64,000 nucleotides of DNA, taken from assembly GCA_035651655.1 (NCBI GenBank), contig DASRFG010000023.1, forward strand, positions 310,001 through 374,000, given 5' to 3'. Position 1 is the first letter of the stretch. Each line of letters opens with the position of its first letter. The position numbers and the translations under genes are program-made. The notes beneath the pieces are model-generated. The model saw nothing but the letters and a program-made list of their open reading frames with translations, made no database searches and was not told the DNA's origin. Positions 17,181 to 25,134 of this stretch are shown here, one piece after another. This stretch comes from Terriglobales bacterium. Lineage in GTDB: Bacteria; Acidobacteriota; Terriglobia; Terriglobales; Acidobacteriaceae.

Positions 17181-18086
17181 ATGGAACTCCAAACTGTGGG
17201 AAGTGTGGCTTCCAAGGATGCACGTGGGGACACCAACTTAGGGCAATCCGCCCATTCGGCTGAGATCCAGGCACAGATTCAGGGGCTCTCCGGACGCGAC
17301 TGGCAACTATGGGGCATTGGGAGCCTTGTGATTCTGGTGCTTACAGTGGGTTTTTTGACACTCGTCCGACCCAACCTACCCGCGGAAGCGAGCCCCATGC
17401 TGGTGGATAACCGTTACCTGCCTCAGCTCTTTCTGGGACTGGTTTCTCTGGTAGTCCTGCTGAATGTCTATTTAGTCGCGCAGCGGCGGTCCCTGGATCA
17501 TACGCGGCGGAGACTGGTTCGCGAACTGGTGTTCAACGAACGCATTGAACATTTTTCGCTGGTGGATCCTCTCACTCAACTTCTCAATCGGCGCGGAATG
17601 GAGCAGATTACTCCGCGGGAGATTTCACGCGCTAATCGCCTGGGAAGCAACTTGATTTTTGTGCTGCTCGATCTGCGGGACTTCAAGGGATTGAACGCTC
17701 GATTAGGACAAACAGCCGGCGACCAACTGCTCATCCATTTTGCCAGGCTCCTCACCAGCACATTCCGCGGGGGCGATGGCCTTTATCGCTATGGCGGTGA
17801 CGAGTTTCTTGTAGTGATGCCGGATACCACGGAAGCCGAAGTTGAGCCGTCGATCAGCCGGCTCGCGAAGAAAGTAGATCTTTGGAATGTCAGCAGCAAT
17901 GCGCCTTACGAAATGGCGTTCGACTGGGTAGCCACTCCCTACGTTCCGGCGCTCACACTAATTGACGTATTGCGCCGGGCCGAGGACAACATGCTCCTGA
18001 AAAAACATCCGCCGCTCGCCCAGCCCAATAAAAAAGTGGAGATGATGCCTAGGCCGTCGGGCGCCGGCGCCGCCGCCGGGAAGTAA
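17181..18086 (+). CDS. Membrane-anchored diguanylate cyclase (GGDEF) protein
   Basis: A 301-residue protein with two transmembrane helices (about residues 43-62 and 80-100) and a cytoplasmic GGDEF domain (about 125-290). The signature RYGGDEF is intact (203-209), and the inhibitory I-site RGGD lies at 196-199, so binding of cyclic-di-GMP and probably its synthesis is expected. The metal/substrate segment is divergent: DLRDFKGLNARLGQTAGDQ, where DxDxFKxxNDxxGHxxGD is usual. Activity may therefore be low or altered. No sensor domain is seen beyond the short periplasmic loop. The frame opens at 17091 overlapping the fucosidase, but ATG 17181 is the first convincing start. Confidence 0.85.
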   Translation: MELQTVGSVASKDARGDTNLGQSAHSAEIQAQIQGLSGRDWQLWGIGSLVILVLTVGFLTLVRPNLPAEASPMLVDNRYLPQLFLGLVSLVVLLNVYLVAQRRSLDHTRRRLVRELVFNERIEHFSLVDPLTQLLNRRGMEQITPREISRANRLGSNLIFVLLDLRDFKGLNARLGQTAGDQLLIHFARLLTSTFRGGDGLYRYGGDEFLVVMPDTTEAEVEPSISRLAKKVDLWNVSSNAPYEMAFDWVATPYVPALTLIDVLRRAEDNMLLKKHPPLAQPNKKVEMMPRPSGAGAAAGK

Positions 18087-18318
18087 AGGGGTCCATTCAC
18101 TAGATTCCACAGCTGCACCCGAAGAACTCCTTGCAGTCTGCTGGCGGAGCGTAGAAGCCCGACGGAACCTTGGCCACATGTAGTCTTCCCGTGATCACCA
18201 TGGATAATCTCCCCGTCTGAGGATTTCATCAGCAGCATTACTGCTACAATTTCACCGATTCCTGCACAGAGATGTGGATCGCAGGGAGAGCTATATTTTT
18301 CATAGGAGGCGCACCGTC

Positions 18319-18588
18319 ATGATGTCCGCCCGTTCAAAGAAGGACATGGAGGGCCTCACCCTGGATATTCAGGAAGTCAGGCTAATCAGCGATCTTCGGA
18401 TCATGCATTCGAAGGTGGATGAACTGCATAACATTGTTGAGAACCTACAACACAGGCACAATGAAGCGGATATAGTGAAATATGCGGATTACGAGATCCT
18501 GGCAGAAGACATACGCAAAGTGGACGAAATCTACCTGTGGTTCGTGAAGGTGAAGGAAGAGAGAGAAGGTTCAAGGCTTGGTGACTGA
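18319..18588 (+). CDS. Small charged helical protein of unknown function
   Basis: An 89-residue protein starting MMSARSKKDMEG, chosen because AGGAGG lies 9 nt before ATG 18319. The frame is open for 45 nt further upstream. The sequence is rich in charged residues and predicted helical (VRLISDLRIMHSKVDELHNI, then a second acidic helix). It faintly resembles the C-terminal coiled part of DUF1003 proteins. No membrane segment, signal or catalytic motif is visible. It lies between the GGDEF gene and tRNA-Leu, in its own unit with a 232-bp upstream gap. Function not recognised. Confidence 0.6.
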   Translation: MMSARSKKDMEGLTLDIQEVRLISDLRIMHSKVDELHNIVENLQHRHNEADIVKYADYEILAEDIRKVDEIYLWFVKVKEEREGSRLGD

Positions 18589-18673
18589 TTAATGTGTCCG
18601 GCCCAGAGCCGCTGCTGCCTGGTCTTCGCCGAGCCAACACCCCAGCCGAGCAGTATTATAAGGTGAGGCGATT

Positions 18674-18762
18674 GCCCGGGTGGCGAAACTGGCAGACGCA
18701 CGGGACTTAAAATCCCGGGCCCCGAAAGGGGCGTGCCGGTTCAATTCCGGCCCCGGGCACCA
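18674..18762 (+). tRNA. tRNA-Leu (anticodon TAA)
   Basis: The acceptor arms GCCCGGG (18674-18680) and CCCGGGC (18752-18758) pair perfectly, followed by A and an encoded CCA (18760-18762). The D-loop, the anticodon loop CTTAAAA with TAA, a long variable arm (class II) and the T-arm GGTTCAATTCC are all present. It decodes UUA/UUG leucine codons. Confidence 0.96.
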
Positions 18763-18867
18763 GGTTTTGGGAGAGAGATCGCTCGGCCTCGCTCGGAATT
18801 TCGGCTACCACCGATACGCAGTGCCCAGTGGCAGCAGCCAGCGACAGACTGCGCAACCGACCGTCAG

Positions 18868-21800
18868 CTAATTCACCGACCGGACCATATCTGGGGTTAA
18901 AAACACGAAGCTACAGCCGCTTGTTAAGTAACAGCTCAAAATCCCTCTTCGAACCAAACGAGTGGGACCGTCGTCGGGCAAAGGCGTTTTGAAATTTAAT
19001 GAGCTGAGAACCTTGTCGGCCGATTTCAGCTTATCCGAGCCGCTGATGAACTTCACCTCTTCCACTTTGGATCCTTGCCCCAGCACCAGGAAGAACTCGG
19101 CACTCGCCGTTTCTGGCGTAATTCGACGCAGTTTGAATGTCCGGCGAAGGCTCAAATCCGCAGCCACGCTGTTATCAAGCCGATCTGAAGTCGTCTTGCC
19201 GTTCAGGTGCTCAAGCCGCAGTTGCGTCTCGGGCATCCGACCGGATACTCCCGCAGCAGCAAGTGCAAGTTGATACGTGTACACTGCCTGCTGTTTCTTA
19301 TGCTCCTGCTCATAGACCTGGCCGAGGTGGTCCCCTATCACCGACCATTGAGAGAGCGTCCACGCAGCATCCAAGTATTTCTCCGCGCGGTCTAGATTTC
19401 CCATGCGGAAATGTACCCATCCTAGAGTGTCCCAAAAGGCGGCCAAACTTTGGGTGTAGCCTAGGTCCTCTTTCTTCAACTCGGCCAACTTTACTTTCGC
19501 AGAGGCTTCTTCCTCTTCCCGCACCGCTTTTTCTGCGTACTGAAGTGCCAACGGCAATTGTTTATTGGCTTCCGCCAATGCGTATGCAGCATTATTGAAC
19601 CACACCGGCTTGGGATCGAGTTCGAGGCCTTTCTTGAGTTCGGCTACTCCTTTCGCCTCGTCGCCCGCCCGCACGTAGCTTGACCCAAGTCGCAGGTGCA
19701 GATCCGGATTGTCGGGGGCCAGCTTAACAGCCGACTCCAATGCGGCACTCGCCTCACTGTAACGCTTTGATAGAAAGAACGTGGCGGCGAGATTGGAAAA
19801 ATTGTCAGGGTCGTCAGGTTCGAGTGAAATTACCTGTCGCCAAACCGGAATGGCGTCGTCCGGCTTCTTCATGGTCATGAGAGTAAAAGCCAAGGCTTTA
19901 TAGCTCAGCGGCTGCTGCGGGTCATTGGTGATGGCAGAGTGATAAGCCTGGAGCGCAAGGTCCATCTGCCTTTCATACTTGTAGATGTCTGCCATCCAGA
20001 GCCAGGCGCGCGTGAATTTAGGATCAAGCTCGACGGCATGTTTCAGAGAAGCGATTTCTCCCGCGGTATCGTGTCTCTGGTATCCGTCTTTCGCTTCATC
20101 ATAGGCCCGAGCTGCTTCTGGATTGTCACTGTACGGAAGTTCCCAAACAGCATCCATATAGGAAAATGGCGTGACCCCGCCATTCTCGGAAAGAGCGATA
20201 TAGAAGTTCTGGTCGTTATTGATTGACTTCACGAATTTCTTGTAGGCGTCATAGTCGCTGAGCGAAACTTCGCGGACCCTCACAAGCAGCTTGCGGTCGG
20301 CCTTGAGCACTCCATTCTTGACGCTATACCTGGCGTGGTACTCGCCAAAATTTTCCTTTAGATCTACTTTCGCAGGGAGTAACGGCCGATAGCCTTTCGG
20401 AAGTTCGACTGCGGATTCGAGATCCATGTCCCGCGCAGAGCCCAGCCAAACCGGATGTGATGGTTTGGTCTCCGGATCTGGCAACAATATTGGCGGAAGT
20501 GGCGGTGTAATGCGCCGATTAGACCAGTCTGAATATTCCTTGCGTGTGTATTTATAGTTCCAATGTAATGGTTCATTGATTTTTTCAGGAGAGCTGGCGG
20601 TTACTTCGCTCACGTCCCCACCAAATCCTGAACCGTAAGAGATCTGTTGGATCAGATCCTTCCATTGGGGCATGGGGACTCGGCGAAAGGCACTGCGTAG
20701 CACGACCTCACTGTCATCGCCGGCTACCGAGTGCTCAACTTTCCCTTCGAGCGTGCCGGCCGCGCTGAGCTTGGCATCAATTCGGAATGTCCGCAGCGCA
20801 GGGATCGCCGGATCAGTTGCGCTGGTCACCAAGGTGGCCGGTTTATCACCCGCAATGACCAAGGCAGATTTGTCGCGCAAAGCACTGAGAAGGTATGCAA
20901 ATGGCGCGACCTCTGCAGTGCTGTCAAGCCAAATGAAGTCGGTCCCCTTTGGCACCGCCGTCACCACATGATCGAACTGCCCTGGAGAGGGGACATCGGC
21001 ATCGATTTCGTGCGAACTGTTGATGAGCGCCGCGTAAGCTCTTATGCCCACCGCATCAAACAGCGAGGCCAACAAAGTATGTTTATCCTTGCAGTCGCCA
21101 TACTGATTGGCCATCACCTCAGCCGCGGAGTGCGGCTGGTATCGCCCAATGCCAAAAGCTATTCCTATGTACCGAAACTGTGTGCTGACGTAGTCGTAGA
21201 TGGCATGCATCTTGCTGTTTTCGTCAGTTGCGGCTTTCGTCAGTTCAGCCGCCTTTGCACGAACTTCCGGGCTTGGTGATATGCGCTCTCGTTGCAGCTT
21301 GTTGTACCAGGCACCCACTTCTTCCCAGCTTTGGAAAGAAGATAGCTGGACCTGGGGTGGAGGTAACTTCCCTCGAGCCGCCAGATAGACGTTCTCTTCC
21401 TGCTCTTTCTCCTGTTGCTCAGGCGACGGATGCTGCAGCTGGGAGGTTGTCCACGTGAACAAGCGGCGTTTGCCAACTTCCGTGATCACCGGCTTGGAAT
21501 CATGGCTCTTCCACTGCACGGTCCGCTCCCGGGGAACACTGACTTGGACCTCTTCGTGAAGGATGATGGAATCGTGCGGGAAATTAAACGCAGTCCAGAA
21601 CTGTCCAGGAGCCAGGGGCTTGGTTAGGGCCGAGCGGGTGTGCCACTCCAGCACATCAGACACGCTGAGGCCCTTAACTGCCACTTGTTTCTCCCGTAAA
21701 TCGCTGTAAAACGGGGCTTGGCGGGTGATTTCAGACGGCATGTCCTGAATGTTTTCTGCGGGGGTGGTCACTACCGTACCGTCCGGCTTGTGCACACGAA

Positions 21801-22155
21801 TGTAATCAATTTCAACGTTTTCCACCGCACCCTGGTAAGGAAATGTCAGCACCCCGAAGCGCTTCAGGCCGGAATCGGATTGGATGCGCACGCGTACCGA
21901 ACTCTCCCGTGTCCCCGTACCGTCGTTTTCGAAAACGATTTTGGTGGAATCCTCTTCATCTACGAATGGCTCTTTGGAGTAATCCGGCTTGGCGTCGGCA
22001 GGTTTGGAATCGGCAGGTTTGGCGTCACCAGGTTTGGCGTCAGCAGGTTTGGAATCGGCCGGCTTAGTGCTTTCAGGTTTGGAGGTCTGTGACCCGGCAA
22101 TTGGCGCAAAACAGGAAACTAGACATAACGTCAATACCACACTGCTAATTCTCAT
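18868..22155 (-). CDS. DUF3857 / transglutaminase-like / TPR exported protein
   Basis: A 1095-residue protein with signal peptide (MRISSVVLTLCLVSCFA), a low-complexity KPADS/KPADA repeat (about 26-60), a DUF3857 beta-rich domain (about 65-250), and a transglutaminase-like domain whose catalytic Cys is C355 in NQYGDCKDKHT with His in GQFDHVV and Asp in IWLDSTAE. A second beta-rich segment follows, then a series of tetratricopeptide repeats (about 690-950) and a short C-terminal region. Proteins of this architecture are common in Bacteroidetes and Acidobacteriota. They are thought to be periplasmic or outer-membrane-associated and may modify or crosslink proteins or glycans. It is divergent from the DUF4118 gene. 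Nothing indicates truncation. Confidence 0.87.
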   Translation of the reverse strand: MRISSVVLTLCLVSCFAPIAGSQTSKPESTKPADSKPADAKPGDAKPADSKPADAKPDYSKEPFVDEEDSTKIVFENDGTGTRESSVRVRIQSDSGLKRFGVLTFPYQGAVENVEIDYIRVHKPDGTVVTTPAENIQDMPSEITRQAPFYSDLREKQVAVKGLSVSDVLEWHTRSALTKPLAPGQFWTAFNFPHDSIILHEEVQVSVPRERTVQWKSHDSKPVITEVGKRRLFTWTTSQLQHPSPEQQEKEQEENVYLAARGKLPPPQVQLSSFQSWEEVGAWYNKLQRERISPSPEVRAKAAELTKAATDENSKMHAIYDYVSTQFRYIGIAFGIGRYQPHSAAEVMANQYGDCKDKHTLLASLFDAVGIRAYAALINSSHEIDADVPSPGQFDHVVTAVPKGTDFIWLDSTAEVAPFAYLLSALRDKSALVIAGDKPATLVTSATDPAIPALRTFRIDAKLSAAGTLEGKVEHSVAGDDSEVVLRSAFRRVPMPQWKDLIQQISYGSGFGGDVSEVTASSPEKINEPLHWNYKYTRKEYSDWSNRRITPPLPPILLPDPETKPSHPVWLGSARDMDLESAVELPKGYRPLLPAKVDLKENFGEYHARYSVKNGVLKADRKLLVRVREVSLSDYDAYKKFVKSINNDQNFYIALSENGGVTPFSYMDAVWELPYSDNPEAARAYDEAKDGYQRHDTAGEIASLKHAVELDPKFTRAWLWMADIYKYERQMDLALQAYHSAITNDPQQPLSYKALAFTLMTMKKPDDAIPVWRQVISLEPDDPDNFSNLAATFFLSKRYSEASAALESAVKLAPDNPDLHLRLGSSYVRAGDEAKGVAELKKGLELDPKPVWFNNAAYALAEANKQLPLALQYAEKAVREEEEASAKVKLAELKKEDLGYTQSLAAFWDTLGWVHFRMGNLDRAEKYLDAAWTLSQWSVIGDHLGQVYEQEHKKQQAVYTYQLALAAAGVSGRMPETQLRLEHLNGKTTSDRLDNSVAADLSLRRTFKLRRITPETASAEFFLVLGQGSKVEEVKFISGSDKLKSADKVLSSLNFKTPLPDDGPTRLVRRGILSCYLTSGCSFVFLTPDMVRSVN
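21984..22088 (-). repeat. Seven tandem 15-bp units inside the DUF3857 gene
   Basis: Seven units of 15 bp (plus-strand consensus CAGGTTTGGCGTCGG) run in register from 21984 to 22088 and encode KPADS, KPADA, KPGDA and similar pentapeptides immediately after the signal peptide. The two middle units are almost identical. The plus-strand frame reads as a false repeat of AGLES-like units. Confidence 0.88.
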
Positions 22156-22473
22156 TCATAACCTACGAAAACGGAATGGTCTCACGCCGCCGCTCAAGCC
22201 GGCGGCGACGAGTAATGTACCCCGATGGGGCCGACAGTTCAAACTGAAGTTAATGTCTGTTCCAAATTTCGGAATGCTTCACGGTGGTAGATGTTTGTTT
22301 TGAAAGCTTAATTTTGTTGACTAGCCGAGCACCTTCGACGTAATGTGTGCCGCACTGTTGCTCTAGCGCTGGAATCCGGCAAACATAAGAAAACACAGTA
22401 CTGCAGGTTCCACGGCGCGGGGGTCTCGTTTTTAGACCGGAACTCTGGAATTTGGCATCATAGTAGGAGTGCC
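22156..22473. other. Divergent intergenic region, no gene seen
   Basis: This 318-bp stretch separates the minus-strand DUF3857 gene from the plus-strand DUF4118 gene and should hold both promoters. I see no RNA gene, convincing hairpin or long repeat in it. An AGGAG ribosome-binding site for the right-hand gene lies at its end. Confidence 0.5.
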
Positions 22474-22818
22474 ATGAGGATCAACTGGGTTCATCCCATA
22501 ATCGGAGTTCTAATCTGTGGCTCCGCTGCCGCATTGACGGCAATACGTTACTTTGGCCATCCTGCGCCTGAGAACTTGCCGCTGGTTTTCCTTATTGTTG
22601 TGCTCTGTGTATCGCTCCGCTTCGGTGTGAGTGCCGGCATAGTGGGTTGTATCGTTTCCGCGCTGATCTTCGCCGTGTTCACCTATAGACCCATTGGCAG
22701 CCTCGCCGTTTCCGATGAAGGCGCGCGCGCCAATCTTGGCTGGATGGTGCTGGCAGGAGTCGCCCTTTCGTATCTGCTTTCCCCGCCGAGCGGCCGGCAC
22801 ACCCACCACCGGCAGTAG
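22474..22818 (+). CDS. Small DUF4118-type membrane protein
   Basis: A 114-residue protein with three to four hydrophobic helices (WVHPIIGVLICGSAAAL, LPLVFLIVVLCVSLRFG, AGIVGCIVSALIFAV, LGWMVLAGVALSYLL). The pattern matches the DUF4118 four-helix domain that sits before the kinase part of KdpD-like sensors. Here it ends with no kinase domain after SPPSGRHTHHRQ. ATG 22474 is preceded by TAGGAG at 5 nt spacing. It may be a stand-alone membrane module or the relic of a larger sensor. The function is unknown. Confidence 0.65.
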   Translation: MRINWVHPIIGVLICGSAAALTAIRYFGHPAPENLPLVFLIVVLCVSLRFGVSAGIVGCIVSALIFAVFTYRPIGSLAVSDEGARANLGWMVLAGVALSYLLSPPSGRHTHHRQ

Positions 22819-22948
22819 CGCCTGATCTGCAATGGCTTCGTTTTCCACACTTTATTACATCCTCTACGCTGATCACCTTATTGAGTGTTTCCCACGATCG
22901 CCCTAAGGTCAGTGCAACAAATCAAATTTGGCGCCGCGGGAGAAGTGT

Positions 22949-24070
22949 ATGAGCGAGAAAGTCACGGAATTGCGAGTCGGCTTGGACGCAGGTGTGATGC
23001 CACCTGCGAAGATCAAAGTGATTGGGGTTGGTGGAGGCGGTGTTAACGCCGTTAACCGCATGATTGAGGCCCGGCTCGAAGGGGTTGAATTTGTGGTGGC
23101 CAACACCGATCTGCAATCCCTACGCAGCTCGCGCGCGCCCGTGAAGATTCAGCTCGGCAGCAAACTCAGCAATGGCTTAGGCGCGGGGGCCAATCCCGAG
23201 ATCGGCCGTAAAGCAGCGCTTGAAGACACGGACAAACTCCTGGACGCCCTGGAGGGCGCGGACATGGTTTTTGTCACGGCTGGACTCGGTGGCGGCACCG
23301 GCACCGGAGCTGCTCCCATCATTGCCTCGTTGGCGGCAGAATTGGGATCGCTCACCGTGGCCGTGGTCACCAAGCCTTTCAAATTCGAAGGTAAACGCCG
23401 CATGCAGCAGGCTGAATCCGGAGTGTCGGAACTCATGCACTCCGTGGGCACGGTCATCGTTATCCCCAATGAAAAGCTATTGACGGTGGCTGAAGACGCC
23501 GGATTTTTCGAGTCCTTCCGTGTGGCCGACGATGTCTTGCGGCAGGCCGTCCAGGGCATTTCAGACATCATCACGATTCCCGGCATTATCAACCGCGACT
23601 TCGCCGACGTCCGCACCACCATGGAGGGTATGGGCTATGCGGTGATGGGTACCGCTCGCGCCAGCGGGGAGCGCCGCGCCATGGAGGCCGCCAAGCGCGC
23701 CGTCTCGTCGCCTTTGCTGGATAACGGCGGTATCTTTGGCGCACGGGGTCTTCTGATCAACATTACCGGCTCGAGCACGCTTACCTTGCACGAGGTCAAT
23801 GAGGCCTGCGGCATCATCCAGGGCGCGGCCGACGACGACGCCAACATCATCTTCGGTGCTGTGCTTGACGAAAGCATGAAAGACGAGATCAAGATCACCG
23901 TGATCGCCACCGGCTTCCGCTATGACGCTACCGAGCAGCGGGACCCCGGGATTTCTTCCGCGTCGCTCGCCATTTCGCAGGCCAGGATTGCATCCAGCTA
24001 TAAAGCACGGGAAGTTAACGAGAGATTGGCACCGGCTGAGCCGCTCCGTGCGGCAGTAAACCAGAGCTAA
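22949..24070 (+). CDS. ftsZ: FtsZ, tubulin-like GTPase
   Basis: A 373-residue FtsZ. The GTP-binding motif GGGTGTG is at 114-120, glycine-rich [12 protein letters not shown] at 27-38, and the T7 loop that completes the neighbour's GTPase site is N215-R-D217-FAD. ATG 22949 has a GGAGAAG ribosome-binding site. The tubulin core is complete, but the tail after about residue 326 is only some 48 residues. It lacks the conserved C-terminal peptide (D-I/V-P-x-F-L/I-R) that binds FtsA/ZipA-type partners, ending [13 protein letters not shown]. No ftsA, ftsQ or mur gene is near, so this may be a second FtsZ copy rather than the main division protein, or a lineage in which the tail was lost. Confidence 0.92.
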   Translation: MSEKVTELRVGLDAGVMPPAKIKVIGVGGGGVNAVNRMIEARLEGVEFVVANTDLQSLRSSRAPVKIQLGSKLSNGLGAGANPEIGRKAALEDTDKLLDALEGADMVFVTAGLGGGTGTGAAPIIASLAAELGSLTVAVVTKPFKFEGKRRMQQAESGVSELMHSVGTVIVIPNEKLLTVAEDAGFFESFRVADDVLRQAVQGISDIITIPGIINRDFADVRTTMEGMGYAVMGTARASGERRAMEAAKRAVSSPLLDNGGIFGARGLLINITGSSTLTLHEVNEACGIIQGAADDDANIIFGAVLDESMKDEIKITVIATGFRYDATEQRDPGISSASLAISQARIASSYKAREVNERLAPAEPLRAAVNQS

Positions 24071-24227
24071 GAAGGGTCACCGATCCACGTTCCAGACGCG
24101 GGGAGGTGGCCTCTTGTATTCACCCGAACTGAGCGGCAGCCGGATTTAAACTAAATGTCCCCGCCAGGAGTACTTCGCTGCAACCCGGCTTTGCGCCTGT
24201 GCTTCTCTCAATATGGAGGAGCTAACG

Positions 24228-25037
24228 ATGCAGAGCGCGGTTGGAATCTTTCGTTCGATTTCTGAGGCCAATGAAGCCGTGGCCGATCTTCGTGCAGCCG
24301 GAATTCCCCAGGAAAAGATTAACCTGCTCACCCCCGGCGACCTTAATACTGTAGAGCAAGAACTCGCCCAGCTTCCCAAAAGTGAGACCGAGCAGCCGGG
24401 CATTGGGAAAGGAATCGGCGCCCTCGTCGGTGGCGCAATCGGTGCGGCGGGCGGGCTCTCGGCAGGTTCGGCGATAGCTAGCTTATTTATTCCCGGCATT
24501 GGACCCGTAATTGCCGCCGGACTGGCAGCTGCCGGTCTTCTGGGCGTAGGGGGTGCCGCGGTCGGAGCGGCTGCGGGCGAGAAATTCGAAACTGCAAACA
24601 CCGCCGGGCTTCCCGAGGATGAGATCTTCTTCTACGAAGATGCGTTGCGGCGGGGCCGTACGGTAGTTGTGGTCTTCAGCGACGAAAATCAGCAGTTGGA
24701 AGCCGCAAGGAAGATCTTTGCCGCCCGAGGGGCGGAGAGCATTGACGCGGCACGTGAGACCTGGTGGATCGGCCTGCGGGACGCGGAACAGGAACACTAT
24801 CAAGCCCCTGGGGACAGCGCCGCCGAGCGCGAGCGCACTTACCGGTCAGGATATGAAGCCGCTCTACGGCCTGACACTCGCGGAAAAACCTATGCGGAGT
24901 GTAAAGAGTTGCTCAGCCGAACCTCTCCTCAGATTTGTGAAGATCCTATTTTCGTGCGCGGATATGAGCGCGGACGAGAGTACGGGCAAAGGCTGAGAAG
25001 CTCAACCGGGGACAAGCCGCAACGACGAGTTGCGTAG
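24228..25037 (+). CDS. General-stress/glycine-zipper protein
   Basis: A 269-residue protein. An N-terminal alpha/beta segment (MQSAVGIFRSISEANEAVADL) resembles the YflT/general stress protein 17M fold that binds between strands. It is followed by a glycine-zipper hydrophobic region (about 60-120, GALVGGAIGAAGGLSAGSA) able to insert in membrane, then a second alpha/beta repeat (RTVVVVFSDENQQLEAARK) and a charged C-terminus. ATG 24228 is preceded by GGAGG. It is probably a stress-related envelope protein. The exact role is unknown. It converges with the glycosidase gene on the right, 97 bp away. Confidence 0.75.
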   Translation: MQSAVGIFRSISEANEAVADLRAAGIPQEKINLLTPGDLNTVEQELAQLPKSETEQPGIGKGIGALVGGAIGAAGGLSAGSAIASLFIPGIGPVIAAGLAAAGLLGVGGAAVGAAAGEKFETANTAGLPEDEIFFYEDALRRGRTVVVVFSDENQQLEAARKIFAARGAESIDAARETWWIGLRDAEQEHYQAPGDSAAERERTYRSGYEAALRPDTRGKTYAECKELLSRTSPQICEDPIFVRGYERGREYGQRLRSSTGDKPQRRVA

Positions 25038-25134
25038 TTCGTGTCCGCAAGCTCCGAAGCAGTCGCATAGGCTGTTCGCGTCTGTACGGAATCCGGGAGT
25101 TCTGTTCAACTTCCCAACACTGGTGTGCGGCAAC

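Noticed and set aside
18680-18871. Plus-strand frame beginning MAKLADARDLKSR
   Set aside because: It is the well-known false translation of a tRNA-Leu gene and overlaps the tRNA exactly.
21989-22303. Plus-strand frame with AGLESAGLAS repeats
   Set aside because: Shadow of the 15-bp repeat in the DUF3857 gene. No start signal and no family.
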